64,000 bases of DNA from Malurus cyaneus samueli (lineage: Eukaryota; Chordata; Aves; Passeriformes; Maluridae), in contig CM019230.1 in the NCBI GenBank assembly GCA_009741485.1, forward strand, positions 10,801,709-10,865,708, in the 5' to 3' direction. The notes beneath the pieces were generated by a model. That model was not told the origin of the DNA, ran no database searches, and was given only the letters and a program-made list of their open reading frames with translations. Below, piece by piece: positions 23,641 to 35,170 of the stretch. Made by a program: the position numbers and the translations under genes. Within the stretch, counting starts at the first letter, position 1, and each line of letters begins with the position of its first letter.

Positions 23641-24674
23641 TGGACATGAATTCCTCCTGGCATTCTCCAGACAAGCTGACTGTCCTGAATGTCCCTGCTC
23701 CAGGTGTTCTGCTTTGGAAATCCACGGATCTGCCTTGCCAGGAGAGCAGGGTAGAGCAGGGAGGTTCTGTCCTCCAGGCAGGGCTGGGTTTGGCTGTTCC
23801 CTGCAGGAAGGTGGCTCTGTGGCAGTAATTGCTGAGCAGGCAGGCACGGGGCTCCTGCTGCACTCCCATCCCCTCCCTGAGCTGCCGTGGGTTTGGTTGC
23901 CACTCAGGAGCTCTGTTAGCCCCATTATTTGGTGCTGTGCATGTGTCACTGTGTGTGAGCTGGAGCTGCTCCGTGTTGAGACAGACACTGATAAATGCTG
24001 TAATCACATGGGGCTGTCTGAGCAAAGAGGTTTGAAACCACTTCTTTTTCCTCTTTTTATTTACTTTTTCTTTTTTTGTTTTCCCTAAGTGTCACATCTT
24101 GTACTGTTTGAGCTTTCCCTCTTACAGCCTTTTTTCTTCTCTGGAAACATCTGCTGAGGGAGGAAGAAGGGGGATTTGGGATGATCTGCAAATCACCCAC
24201 GGATGGCTCGGAGGACAGAGACCATGATGGCAAAGATTCTCTATAAAAGATGGTGTCCTGGAGTTGGGAAATTCTCACCTGAAGGACATCCCTGAGCTTT
24301 GGGGACCTGGGCCTCACAGACACCTTTTGGAGGAGCTGTTTTAGAGGCCAAGGCTCACCAGCTGTGTCAGTGGTGGTGGATGGACTGTCCTGCTGTGGCA
24401 CCTCCTGCCAGGGCTCATCTCCTGAGCTCCACCTGAGCCAAGGATTTGCTCCAAACTGACCCAAACATCTCCAGACTCACCTCTGCCCAGGAACCTCCTG
24501 TCCAGGCTTTCACTGCACTGGACCTGAAGAGATCTCAACCCCTCTGCTTTCTCTTATGGACTATTGAGGCTGGGGGGGCTGGGGCTGGAGAGGAGAAGGG
24601 TGTGGAGAACTCACAGAACATTCCAGGGTCTGAGGGAGCTCCAGGGAAGCTGGAGAGGGATTGTTCATCAGGAA
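23641..24674. other. Unique DNA, no gene
   Basis: A 135-residue minus-strand frame at 24057-24464 is the longest, but it has no domain and a composition like its surroundings. Nothing else is recognised. Confidence 0.5.
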
Positions 24675-24789
24675 TAGGAGTGACAGGACAAGGCGGAAAG
24701 GGTTCAGACTGACAGAGGGGATGTTTAGGTGGGATATTGGGCAGGAATTGTTCCCTGGGAGGGTGGGCAGGCCCTGGCACAGGGTGCCC
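24675..24789 (+). mobile_element. CR1 fragment, broken at its 3' side
   Basis: It runs in CR1 sense order through GGGATATTGGGCAGGAATTG and GGTGGGCAGGCCCTGGCACA, then stops at GGTGCCC. The expected continuation (AGAGCAGCTGTGGCTGCC) is absent here but present in reverse at 34785-34945. The two pieces together make one continuous CR1. Confidence 0.92.
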
Positions 24790-24861
24790 AATGTTCATTA
24801 AAAGTTCTCACTAATTTGGGTTCCTATGATCTGAATTTATTGGGCCTTTGCATGCTGATCA
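24790..24861 (-). mobile_element. Fragment of LTR family C next to a gap
   Basis: These 72 bp match 33605-33680, the start of the palindrome 2 spacer, and are joined directly to broken CR1. The sequence then ends in an N gap. It looks like a short extension of the left contig into the same sequence as the spacer. Confidence 0.88.
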
Positions 24862-24886
24862 NNNNNNNNNNNNNNNNNNNNNNNNN
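24862..24886. other. Assembly gap, 25 N
   Basis: Exactly 25 undetermined bases. A fixed-size gap is a placeholder and not a measured length. It marks the left edge of palindrome 2. Confidence 0.99.
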
Positions 24887-25950
24887 GTGTGCCTCAGATG
24901 TGTACATCAATCCCGGGTGTTTAAGGCCAGAAGTGCCACAGCTTTGGACTTGTCTCCCCCACAAAGTTGCAGGCAGACGGAATGAAATCTTTCAGCCCAT
25001 ACAGCAGAAGCGCAGTGTGGAGTTGCAAGCACGAATTCAGTTATTTTGGGAGCAGGGTGATTCAGGACTTCTTCAAACAGTAAATGAGGCGCTTCTTTTA
25101 GGAAGAGATAACCAGTGAAGTGATAACAATGTCCTAGAAGGCAGTAATATGCCAAAAATCTTGGCTACACGCACAGGTGCATCGGTAATTCCACCTCCTC
25201 TCGTGCGCCGTTCATCTCGGGAGCACGATGAGGTGCTTTTATGTCACAGCCTGGTGCTGCTATAAACAACATATGTGTGTCTATCTCACGAGTTTCCCCT
25301 TTGAATTTTCACAACTTTCTGTGCTGCCATCCTAGCCCTGCCGCCCGAGCCGTGCCCTGGGTCCATCTATCGACTGCCTCCCTGGTGTGTCTGGTGTGAG
25401 GCTGTGCACACACACCCTGCCCTGTTACAGCCTGTTGCCTCCAACCGCAGGCTCTGAGGAGGCTTTTCTATAACCAATATTTTATTATTCTTGGTAGAAT
25501 GGAGAGGTCACTCGCTGACAGAACTGTAAAGCTCTGCTGTGGAGCGGGGTTTCGCTTGCAGCCTCAGCAAGAAATAGTAAATGAGCTCCAAAATGAGAGT
25601 TCCTGAGAGATTCTGGCCTGTCATTCCAACAGTTCAGGACTCTGCTCGGTGGCCTCTTTCTCAGAGGGGAGAACAGTCCGATGCTAGTGTGTGGTCAGCA
25701 CAGGTTGGTGCTGGAATAGAGCACTGAGGGATCAGGGTTTGTTTCTCATTCAAGCGTGCTTGCAAGCTGCAGCCAGGCTCCCTGGCACCTTCCTTGCTGA
25801 TTGGGCAGCTCAGGAAGGAAATCCTTGTCCTTCGAGCACAGCATGCAGGGTGAGCCCATTTGCCCTGTGGCTGTTCCAGAGCTCTCCCCTCTCTGCACCT
25901 TGCAGCCATAGTCAAACACCTCGGACAGCGGGCAAGTCCCTCCTTCCTGA

Positions 25951-26399
25951 TGAATGGAATGGATGGCGAGGTGTCTTACACAAACATGTGGGGATGTGCA
26001 GTATAGGCAGATCCTGACAGGCTGAAAGGAGCAAATGATGGAAATCCTAAATCCACAGGAATCCCACCCATTTGGCACAGCGTGGTACATGACCCAAGCA
26101 CTGCCTACAAATCCCCTACTGAGAGAAATACAACAGAGACGCAAGACATAAAAACGGGGAGATGCACATGAGAAGGGTCTGTAGGGCTGTATACAGGGGA
26201 TTGGGGAGTCTGATACCTTCCAGTCCCTCGTATGGGGAAAGAGAGAGGGAAATGCGGTCCGGGAAGTTTGTGGATAAAAAGGCAGGCGCGCCTCCACAAT
26301 TTGGGCGAGACCCATGGAATGCCCCATGGCTCTCCCTTTATTTGAATTAAATTACAGGGACCTCCTCTGTCTCCATTTTGGATATAAATTTCTTAAACA
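25951..26399 (+). mobile_element. Solo LTR, family B (palindrome copy)
   Basis: Mirror of 42000-42448. CTGA flanks both ends (25947-25950 and 26400-26403), matching the TCAG pair of the mirror copy. The 3' part ends in a CTCCTCTGTCTCCATTTTGG stretch as in the other family members. The sequence is noisier than the mirror. Confidence 0.82.
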
Positions 26400-26744
26400 C
26401 TGACCTCCAATACTCCTGCCAGGACATGGGCTGAAATGACGAAACCGTCCAGGCGTCACTAAAGCAAGGTGCTGATCTCAGCTTCCCCTCCCCAGCACTC
26501 AGCTGCTCTGTCAGGCTGCTCTCTAGGATGTCCAGTTGAATAAACAAGTCACCAGGCGCCCTGAGAGCTGTGCTGTTAAAACTGAGCAGGTGAAAAAGGT
26601 CCAGAATGAGACTCTGTGTAAACATTTGTGATCAGGGGCCACTCAGCAGAAGAACATCTGCTTCCCTGGTGGGGGGCTGATCCTTGTTGCTGTGAAGAAG
26701 TCACTGAGGTGACTGGGTTTCGCTCAGGGCTTGGTGCCTTCCAG

Positions 26745-27227
26745 TGTTAGGAAAATTACTGCCACAAATCACACACCAGAGGTTTATGGTCCCAAAAAGG
26801 AGCCAGAACAGTCCTGTAACTTTATTCGATACAAGAGTGAGGCCATGGGCAATTTCCATGGGGGTGTCCCAATTGTTGTGGACACACCCTCGTTTTTATC
26901 CAATTTTCCCCAGCCACATTGTCTCCTCTCTTTTCCCCATGTGCTGAGGATCTGACGCAGGTACGACTGCCCGCAATTCCCAATACGACCCGAACGACCT
27001 CCATGTGCCCCCCCCCCCCCTTTTCATTCTTTGTGTTCTGTTTTTTTCTCTTCAGTGCCAGGGGTTTAGCAGTGCTTGGGTCAGTACCGAGTCTGTGCCA
27101 ATAGGTGGAATTTCTGTGGAATTTATGGCTTCCATCATTGATCCTTTACACCTGTCAGATCTGCCCCTATCTCCCAGCATCCCCCAGTCTGTTGTTAAAG
27201 ACACCCTCCCTCTCATTTGCTCTGTCA
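26745..27227 (-). mobile_element. Solo LTR, family B (palindrome copy)
   Basis: Mirror of 41142-41622. CCAG flanks both ends (26741-26744 and 27228-27231), as expected from the CTGG duplication of the mirror. A C-run at 27007-27020 mirrors the G-run at 41353-41369. Confidence 0.82.
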
Positions 27228-27446
27228 CCAGGAATCCGGAGTCAGCAGGCTGGCACAGAGAGGCACGTGGAGCTGTGGCCTGCAAGAGGCAGCTGGAGCA
27301 AGCAGCACGAGCTCACAGGGCATCCGAACGGCACGCAGCTTGTTCCGGCTGCTTCTATGTCCAGCCTGCGGGGCTGCAGGGGATGGGCAAACCGGCACCA
27401 CATCCCTTGCCAGAGCCACGGGATCTGTCTCGACCCTGGATGTGAG

Positions 27447-27607
27447 CGGGTGGATGTGATGGGATGGATGGGATGGGATGGGAAGGGATTGGGAACTGGG
27501 ATGGGATGATGATGCGGAGGGATGGACTGGGATGGGATGGTGGGATAGGGGATGGGATGGGATGGAATGGCATGGGATGGCAGAGGGATGAGAGCATGGC
27601 ATGGATG
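27447..27607. repeat. Degenerate GATGG array
   Basis: About 160 bp of imperfect GATGGGATGG. The mirror site at 40893-40952 has only about 60 bp, so array length differs between arms. Confidence 0.85.
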
Positions 27608-30600
27608 GGATTGGCAATGGCTGATCCCCTCATCCGTTCTCGCTGCCTGCTAGCTTCGTGGGGTTTTTAAGCTGGCCACGCCTTGTCCCGTGAACACGGG
27701 GCAGCCCTGGGGGGTGCCAGCCAGCAGCCATTTCACCCCTTGCAGGTTCGTTCCAGTTGTCCTTGTGCACCTTACTGCTTGGTCCCCTCCTGCTCCAGGT
27801 TCCAGGGGTCTGGCCTGCTCACAGTGGGCCACCCTGGGTCTTCTGGGGCCGATGCACACTTCCCTGTCGTGATGAGCCCCTCTCCCACCCCCAACTGGAA
27901 CGCAGCTAAAAGCGATTGTTATGCTTTGTCCTACTGAAATCTTTCCACTAGTCGTCAACTCATTCAAACGTCCGTTTCCAGCCAAGCGAGGGGCATGGAG
28001 CATCTTTGTGTCCTTCCCAGCTCCACACACAAGGGGGGGATGCTGAGTGGCCCAGGCCCAGGGAAGGGCTTCATTTGCTTCAGTCTGCCCCAGGCAGGAA
28101 ATTTTTCCTGTTCTGCTGGGTGATCTGCCTGGGCTGCCACGCCGAGCAATCCCATCTGCCTTCTCTCATAATTTCTCACTGGTTCTGTCATGGAGATTTT
28201 ATGGCCAGGAGAGTTAAAAGTGCTGGCTGCACCAAGAGCAGGAATTATCTCTCCCTTGCACTTCAGGCTTGAAGAAATTAAATCGGATTTATACACATCT
28301 CATTTCTGATGACCAGGCTGAACCATTACTATCACCTCCCTGGTTTTCCAGGTACCCATTCCTTAATGCTTTTTCCAGGAATTAAGGGTCAGTTACTGAG
28401 ACAAAGGACCTGCCATGCCCACTTTTCCCTCTCCAAGGCTGGATTCAAAATGGACCTGTGCAAAGCCTGAGGTGGCTGAGGGTGCTATCTCTGTCCCTGC
28501 TGCTGTCCCCACACGTGTCTCCAAAGCTGGAGGTGTGCAGCAGGGTCCCACAGGGGATCTTCTGGCTGTTTCCATGGAATCATGTCGAGGGATACCCAGT
28601 GTGGCTGCCAGCCTGGCTGGCACTGCCCCTGTGACCAAACTCTGCTGTCACTGCCAGCCTCTGCCCTCCCCTGCAGAGGCAGGCTGAACTTCCCGCGGTG
28701 GAACAAGCCTGTAAAATCCTATTGGAATATGCCTGGAATTGTTTTGAGTCTGCTCACAACTCCCCAGCACACACAGCCTACAGCTCCTGAGCTGATTCCT
28801 GGGGCAGCCACTCACAGGCTGCTGGGAGAGCAGGGAACCCCTCCTTCCTGCCCGGAAGCACAGTAGATCAGTGGTGGGGCAGATTCCAGAGCCTGGCAGC
28901 ATCCCAGGGCTGTATCCACAGGCTCCCAGCACCAGGAACCCTGTTTCCGCCCCAAGGGTCTGGCATGCTCCTAAACCTCCTCATCCCCTACAGTTCTTGT
29001 TTCCCTCTCACTTCTGTGCCATTGGCTCTCCGGTTCTTCAGGAAATCTGGTCCCCATGGGCACCTGAAGAACCAGAAAGGATGAAGAGACCTCCCATCAG
29101 ATTTAAATTCTTGTAAATATTCCCAGAAGCTGAAGTTTTCTTGAATGCACTGGCTCTGAGAGTTCTTATGTTTTTTTTTTTTTCATCCGACCCTGCTCTT
29201 GACTGCATCTCCTCATTGACCATTGCTGGGTTTGCAGGTTCTATTTTCCCATCAGTAATTGATAGCACTCCCCCCTAATCCTCTGGACCCTTTTTCCCTT
29301 TCCCAGGGAAACAGCTGCACACCCAGACCCCTGACAGAATTCCTTTTAATTCTTTTAACCTCATTTCAGGAGCTCTGTTCTTGTTCAGCAATAAACCCAC
29401 ATCCCATTTACTGTTATCCTGTGAGTAACACCCCATGATTCAACTCAACTACATCATCCATTTCCCACTGGAGCGAGCCAGCTACTCCCCAGCCTGTTTC
29501 TCCTGATCCTAAAAGACAAATTAACAAGGTTAAACATTTGTTTTTATTTCAAATAAAACCGGAGAGAACCCTTGCAAAAGGAGCAGGAACTGCTGCAGCC
29601 AGGCTGCTGCTCTCATCTTGGAGCTGGAGCACTCGTTTTTCCCTGCTCCCAGGGGTTGCATGAACAGGGAGAGTTTCAGGGGATATTTTACACCAAAAAG
29701 GGCTCTGCAGAAGCAGACTGAGGGGTGACAGGAACTCAGAGCTCATTTATTTGTAGGGGATGACGTCAGTGCCCTGGAGCCCAGCACGGGAAGGCAAATC
29801 CTGCAGCCCCGAATTGCAGAGGAGCTGGGGCAGGACGGAAAGGTCCATGGGCTTCCAGGAGCTGGCAGCCAGGGAGGGAGGGGCAGCAGCTACACCAAAT
29901 CAGGTATTTCCACAGATCTGCGGGATGTCCACAAGCTAATGGAATCTCCAACAGTTTATGGGATCTCCAGATCAAATGGTCACCATCAGGCCTAGGGACA
30001 GGGCAGGGGCTGAGCTGCCACACACCAAGAGCACAGCCCTGGCTGCTCCTGGGTCCCCTGGGCTAAGGAGGGGCACTTGCTCAGAGGGAGGAAGGAAAGA
30101 GCCTTTTAGGGTGGCCCCAAGGCAGCAGGGAGCAGGATGAGCCCTGTTGTGCTCCTGCTGGGGACAGCAGTGCTGGAGGAGCCCTCAGAGCTCTCCTGGC
30201 CCCACACAGGCTCTGGAGGGGTATCCATGGTCGAGGATTCAGGGAATGAACCATCAGCAGAGTTTGCTTCCCTCCATGGAGCTGGGGTGCCCCCAAGCTG
30301 GGGGGACCTGGCCTTGCTGCTCCCAAGAGTGCAAAACCTGCCCTGGTCCCTGCTGTCCCCTGGCACTGAGGGACGTGACCAGAGCTCCAGGGGCCCCTGT
30401 GGGATGTCACCTTGGGATACTGGGGAGCTGTGAGGCCAGGGGTGAAGCCAGGGGAGGATGTAAGGGGGAGGGAGGTTTTAGGGTCAGGAGGGTTCATTCA
30501 ATGGTGCGCAGGAATCTGCTGAAGGCAGAGCGCCAGAAACCCATGGAGTGCCAGGAGATGGGCCAGAGAGCTGGGATCGGGTCCAGGGGCAGAGCCTCTC

Positions 30601-30810
30601 TCCAGGGGTGCCCAGAAGGAGCAGGATCTCCCAGATCTTCACTGCCAGGCCATGGGACATTTCCTGAGAAATGGGCCTGGTGACACCAACCCCCACAGAC
30701 ATTCTGCTCATGCCAGGGGTGATGGCCTCTCACAAACTTCTCCTTCAGAAGAGTCACCTGTGAAACCCCAGAGCCTGAGACACCCACGGGCTCCCTGAGC
30801 AGCCTGGAGT
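27608..30810. other. Unique arm sequence, no gene
   Basis: Open frames are scattered on both strands without domains. AT-rich repeat-free parts lie around 28150-28310 and 29040-29560. The mirror is about 37690-40890. Confidence 0.5.
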
Positions 30811-31050
30811 GTGTCCCCCTGCGGGAAGGAACAGTGGCTGGACATTGTCCCCAGAGATGTGTCCCCCTGGCGGAAAGACACGGGGCAGGACATTGTCCCC
30901 AGAGATGTGTCCCCCTGCGGGAAGGACACGGGGCAGGACATTGTCCCCAGAGCTGTGTCCCCTTAAGGGAAGGACACGTGGCAGGACATTGTCTCCAGAG
31001 CTGTGTCCCCTTAAGGGAAGGACACGGGGCAGGACATTGTCCCCAGAGCT
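30811..31050. repeat. 48-bp VNTR, five units
   Basis: Exactly 240 bp make five units of 48 bp. Each starts GTGTCCCCCTGCGGGAAGGA (or CCTTAAGGGAAGGA) and ends GACATTGTCCCCAGAGCT. Because 48 is divisible by three, frames stay open and give 16-residue periodic ORFs on both strands. The mirror array has four units. Confidence 0.95.
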
Positions 31051-31658
31051 GCCACCCTGGAGGCCTCAACCAGCACAGCCCCGCTCCCACTGCAGCTCCT
31101 GAAATGTCTGGAGGAAATGTTTCTGCTCCTGAATGCACCCCCTGGCCCTAAATAACAGATTTTCAGTCATGGGATCCTGGAATGGTTTGGGAAAGGACAT
31201 TAAAGCTGATCCCATTCCCTGGGCAAGGACACCTTCCTCCATCCCAGTGTTCCTAGGCCTGTCCAGCCTGGCTGAGACACTTCCACAACCTCTGTGAGCA
31301 GCCATTTCAGATTTCACCCTCAAAAATAAAAGTTCCTCAGGAAGAGGGAGCACCAAAACCCAAAGAAAGCCACCCAAAGCTGCTCAGGGAGCTGAATGAC
31401 TCCTGCCTGTTCCAGAGGATGCTGTGGCACTGCAGGCCGGCGCTGCAGCCACCATTTGCACATTTCAGAGGCACCAAGAAGCTTCTCAAGCAAATATTTT
31501 TCTTTTCTTCACATACAAATGAACCCAGCTGCAAGAACCTGCAGGGAGCTGCAGAGTAGAACATTCCCAAGGCTGAAAACCAGATTTTGCAGTGCCAAAC
31601 TACCCAAAATGAGCAGGATTGTTAGATTTATTTTTAGTTCTAACTTTCTTTGAGGCTG

Positions 31659-31659
<1 letters not shown>
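31051..31659. other. Unique arm sequence, no gene
   Basis: Nothing recognised. The mirror is about 36872-37491. Confidence 0.45.

Positions 31660-31699
<40 letters not shown>
31660..31699. repeat. Poly-T, about 40 bp
   Basis: An almost pure T run. The mirror at 36822-36871 is a poly-A run of about 50 bp interrupted by G. Confidence 0.95.
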
Positions 31700-31995
31700 C
31701 TTTTCCTCTAATTCATTTTCATCCCCATTTACTCTGCTAGCTATTGAAGTGTTTCCATTTTTTTTCCCCCGTTTGCCTTTCCCATCCTGGCTGTTTTGTG
31801 GTGCAGAGTGACAAGAGAGCTTTGAAACTGCACAGTCTTGCCAGTCTGCCACCGCTGGACCAATTCTGCAGAAAATAGAATGGTGGAAAATAAAAATTGC
31901 AAAAGGGGGCAGGGGGAAAAAAGAAGCAGTTTTTGGTGCTTGAAAATGTAAAAAAAAAAAACGCTCTCAGAAAAGTCCTCCAACAGGGATTTCAG

Positions 31996-32178
31996 GGGGA
32001 GGGAGGGAGGGAGGGAGAGGAAGGAAGGAAGGAAGGAAGGAAGGAAGGAAGGAAGGAAGGAAGGAAGGAAGGAAGGAAGGAAGGAAGGAAGGAAGGAAGG
32101 AAGGAAGGAAGGAAGGAGGACGCGGAAGGAAGGAAGGGGAAGAGAAGGAAGGAAGGAAGGAAGGAAGGAAGGGAAGGA
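31996..32178. repeat. GGAA/GAAGG microsatellite
   Basis: About 180 bp of GGAA with a GGGA start and one CGCGG interruption near 32120. The ORFs (KEGRKEGRK on one strand, SFLPSFLP on the other) are artefacts of the repeat. The mirror tract at 36388-36520 is about 50 bp shorter. Confidence 0.95.
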
Positions 32179-32184
32179 TCACCT

Positions 32185-32660
32185 CCTTCAGCTTAAAGCC
32201 ATTCCCTGGGTCCTGTCCCTCCATCCCTTGTCCCCAGTCCCTCTCCAGCTCTCCTGGAGCCTTTAGGTGCGGGAAGGGGCTCTGAGCTCTCTCCTGGACC
32301 TTCTCTTCCCTAGGTGAGCACCCCCAGCTTTCCCTGCCTGTCAAAAACACCAATTCAGCCCTTCAGCCCCATTCCCACCTCAGGGGTCAATCTACACAAT
32401 GTAACACAGAATCCCAGAAAGTTTTAAAGCCCATCCCATCCCACCCTGCCATGGCAGGGACACCTCCCACTGTCCCAGGTCACTCCCAGCCCCAATGTCC
32501 AGCCTGGCTTGGGCACTGCAGGGATCCAGGGCAGCCACAGCTGCTCTGGGCACCCTGTGCCAGGGCCTGCCCACCCTCACAGGGAAGGATTTTTTTTCTC
32601 ATTTCTACCCTAAATTCCCCTTTCAGTCTGAACCCTTTCCCCCTTGCTTTGTCACCCAAT
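32185..32660 (-). mobile_element. CR1, two adjoining pieces
   Basis: Positions 32405-32660 contain the 3'-proximal CR1 blocks in reverse order, ending TTTCAGTCTGAACCCTTTCC. Positions 32185-32340 contain more 5' CR1 sequence (CTTAAAGCCATTCCCTGGGT, CCAGTCCCTCTCCAGCTCTC, GACCTTCTCTTCCCTAGGTG). The 5' piece lies on the 3' side of the other, so the element is rearranged or two CR1s lie side by side. The mirror is 35880-36375. Confidence 0.85.
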
Positions 32661-33379
32661 TTCCTTGCTGTTTCAGCCCCAGGCCTCGAGCTGAGCACCT
32701 TGGCTGGTGCTGACCTCTTGTTTTCACTTTTCTGTCTTTCTCCACCAAGAAAGAATGATCATTTTCCTTTTGTCCCTTGTTCTCATGGTACCCTGGACAG
32801 GACAGGGGTTTAGGGTATGGCAGTGGCCTTTATGGCTTTTCTTAGCCTGGGATGTGTCTGGATGTCTCTGTGGTGAGCCTGGACCTTTGTGACGCTCACA
32901 CCAGGTCTGGACACCAGGACAGTCCCACCTTGGGGTCCCCCTCTGCAGTGTGGTCACAGAGGGGCAGAGCTGTGTCCCAGAGCTGGACACTGACCCTTCA
33001 TCCCCTCCCACAGCACTCTCCTGACAGTCACACTCCTGCTGGCACTTCCACACACCGAGCTGCCAAAGATCAAAGAGGATGAGGAGGTGGCAGCACCTTG
33101 AAATCTCGGGAGTTGAAAGGGATGTTTACAGCTCCCCAAGCGAAGCTGTGCCTCTGAGGTAACAATCCCTGCACTTTCAGCATTGTTGCTGTCATTTCCA
33201 GCAGAAACGTGTTCCCTTTTGATCTTTTGTGCAACAGGATCAAAACAAAGCAGGCAGAGGCACAAGGTGCAGAAGTATTTAGTCTGCACCCTGTTCAAAG
33301 GCTTTCCTTCCTTACTGAGGGGGAGAACCAGCGATGAAAACTGGCAGACAATGAATAACAAAGAAGACAAACCCTATAC

Positions 33380-34200
33380 TGAAACTTTGGGGAAAACAAA
33401 AACCCTCCAACAACATTTTAATGTTAGGAAGTCAAGGTATTACTTATTTCTGGCCAGGATATTGGTTTGGCCAGGATGTGCCACAGAAATAATTTCATCC
33501 ACACACAGCCTGGGTATGCAGAGAGAATCATTCCATGACACATGGATTTTACAAGATTTTCACCAAACTTTATCCAGTCAAAGCCCAGAGAACTTTATTG
33601 GTTTAATGTTCATTTAAAGTTCTCACTATTTGGGTTCCTATTGGATCTGAATTTAATTGCCTTTGATGCTGATCAGGTTTTACTTCTTATCTCTCTTTTC
33701 CCAGACCAGGTGCCCCTGACTATGCCTGGGGTAGGTTTGGAGCTGATGTTTTGTTAACAGTCCTTAATGGTCACCAATGGCTGTTGATGGCCACTGATGG
33801 TCACTGATGGCCACTGATGGTCACTCATGGTCACTGATGTCATGGATAGCCATTGATGGTCACTGATGGTCACTGATGGCCATTGATGGTCACTGATGGT
33901 TATTGATGGCCATTGATGGTCACTGATGGTCACTGATGGCCACTGATGGTCACTGATGGTCACTGATGGTCACTGATGGTCATTGATGGCCATTGATGGT
34001 CACTGATGGTCACTGATGGTCACTGATGCTCTTTCTCTCCTGTTCCACTCCCACTCTGTTGAGCTGTGAAGCTCCTCAGACCTCACTTGGTGGAACAATG
34101 CCCTGCAAAGAAACTTCAGCGCCATTCCCCCAGGACAAAGGTGAACAAAATCTTTGACCAAAGTTATATAGAAAGTTATTAACTGATGTATTTTCCAACA
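33380..34200 (-). mobile_element. Solo LTR, family C, with an internal minisatellite
   Basis: Read on the minus strand it starts TGTTGGAAAATACATC and ends AAAGTTTCA. It is flanked by ATAC on both sides (33376-33379 and 34201-34204), a 4-bp target duplication. Other copies lie at 49108-49834, 56530-57170 and, partial, at 34946-35170. AATAAAGTTCTC near the 3' part fits an LTR poly-A signal. It is longer than the 56.5 kb copy (821 against 641 bp) because of a decamer array at 33745-34030. No internal retroviral gene is attached. Confidence 0.87.
33745..34030. repeat. 10-bp minisatellite inside LTR C
   Basis: About 28 units of TGGTCACTGA with variants (TGGCCATTGA, TGGCCACTGA). The related site at 56697-56762 has about six units (ACCATCAGTG). 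Confidence 0.95.
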
Positions 34201-34329
34201 ATACTACAGAGGCAGCAGAGAAATGGTGGAGGCAGCCAAATCATGGAGACAGGCCAGGGTTCCCAGGTGTGGTCACACCGGTCAGTGTGGAAGGGCTGAG
34301 GAGATGGCAGCTCCAGGCAGGAGTGGGAG

Positions 34330-34425
34330 CTGGGTTGGAAGGATGGGCAGAGATCGAGGGGCTTCCTGCAGATGCTGAAGATGCCCAGCTCGATGAGCAG
34401 CTCCATTTGTATCTGCACCCAAAGG
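34330..34425 (-). repeat. Dispersed repeat E
   Basis: Matches 6800-6900 on the opposite strand, with GATGAGCAGCTCCATTTGTA and GGGCTTCCTGCAGATGCTGA as landmarks. The class is unknown. Confidence 0.6.
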
Positions 34426-34784
34426 GTTAAAAACTTCCTGCTTCCAGGAATTCTCATCATTCCAGTGCAGAGGCTTTCCTGGGACTGTGAAAAGGCAGGA
34501 AATAACAGATAACTGTAAAATCTCTGGGACCCCTGTGACAAGCTTTCCAGAAGGATCCCCTCAGACTGATTCGTTGGCCTGGAAGGGCTCCCTCAGTAAG
34601 GGTCTGCTCCAGTGTCACACCAGGGCACAGTGTGACACAGGGGCTGCAGGGACATCCAGCTCAGAATGAACCACGACCTCTCTGATCCGGTGATTTCAAA
34701 TGATTGTTTCTATGGAAGTTTTACTGCTGGTTTTAAGAGGATTCTGCAGGAGAGACACAAATGAAGCAGGGGTCGAGTAATCAC

Positions 34785-34945
34785 AAAATCATGGCATGGG
34801 TTGCGTTGGAAGGGACCCTAAAGCCCATCCCATCCCACCCCTGCATGGCAGGACACTCCCACTGTCCCAGGTCACTCCAGCCCCAATGTCCAGCCTGGCC
34901 TTGGCACTGCCAGGGATCCAGGGGCAGCCACAGCTGCTCTGGGCA
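34785..34945 (-). mobile_element. CR1 fragment, broken where it meets the right arm
   Basis: It starts at the CR1 3' side (GGTTGCGTTGGAAGGGACCC) and proceeds to CAGCTGCTCTGGGCA, where it changes abruptly into LTR C (AAACCAATAAAG). The missing remainder is at 24675-24789 in the other orientation. Confidence 0.92.
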
Positions 34946-35170
34946 AAACCAATAAAGTTCTCTGGGCTTTGACTGGATAAAGTTTGGTGAAAATCTTGTA
35001 AAATCCATGTGTCATGGAATGATTCTCTCTGCATACCCAGGCTGTGTGTGGATGAAATTATTTCTGTGGCACATCCTGGCCAAACCAATATCCTGGCCAG
35101 AAATAAGTAATACCTTGACTTCCTAACATTAAAATGTTGTTGGAGGGTTTTTGTTTTCCCCAAAGTTTCA
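34946..35170 (+). mobile_element. LTR family C, 3' part only
   Basis: This is the end of the LTR from CCAATAAAG to AAAGTTTCA, mirroring 33380-33604. Its 5' part is missing here and lies inverted in the spacer. Confidence 0.88.

Larger units (their letters stand above)
24887..33604 (+). repeat. Palindrome 2, left arm (about 8.7 kb)
   Basis: Reverse complement of 34946-43465 along its whole length. The outer part (about 25.0-27.7 kb) is much more irregular than the mirror, with substitutions and indels every few bases in places. The inner part is closer. It contains two solo LTRs of family B, a GATGG array, a 48-bp VNTR, a GGAA tract, CR1 and part of an LTR C. No gene is recognised. Confidence 0.93.
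33605..34945. repeat. Palindrome 2 spacer, apparently inverted
   Basis: This segment lies between the arms. Its left end cuts LTR C and its right end cuts a CR1. Turning the segment around would join the LTR to 34946-35170 and the CR1 to 24675-24789, restoring both elements. The pentamer GGGCA/TGCCC occurs at both broken CR1 ends. Confidence 0.88.

Noticed and set aside
33745..34030. CRISPR-like regular repeat
   Set aside because: Units are contiguous decamers with no spacers, inside an LTR of a vertebrate-type genome.
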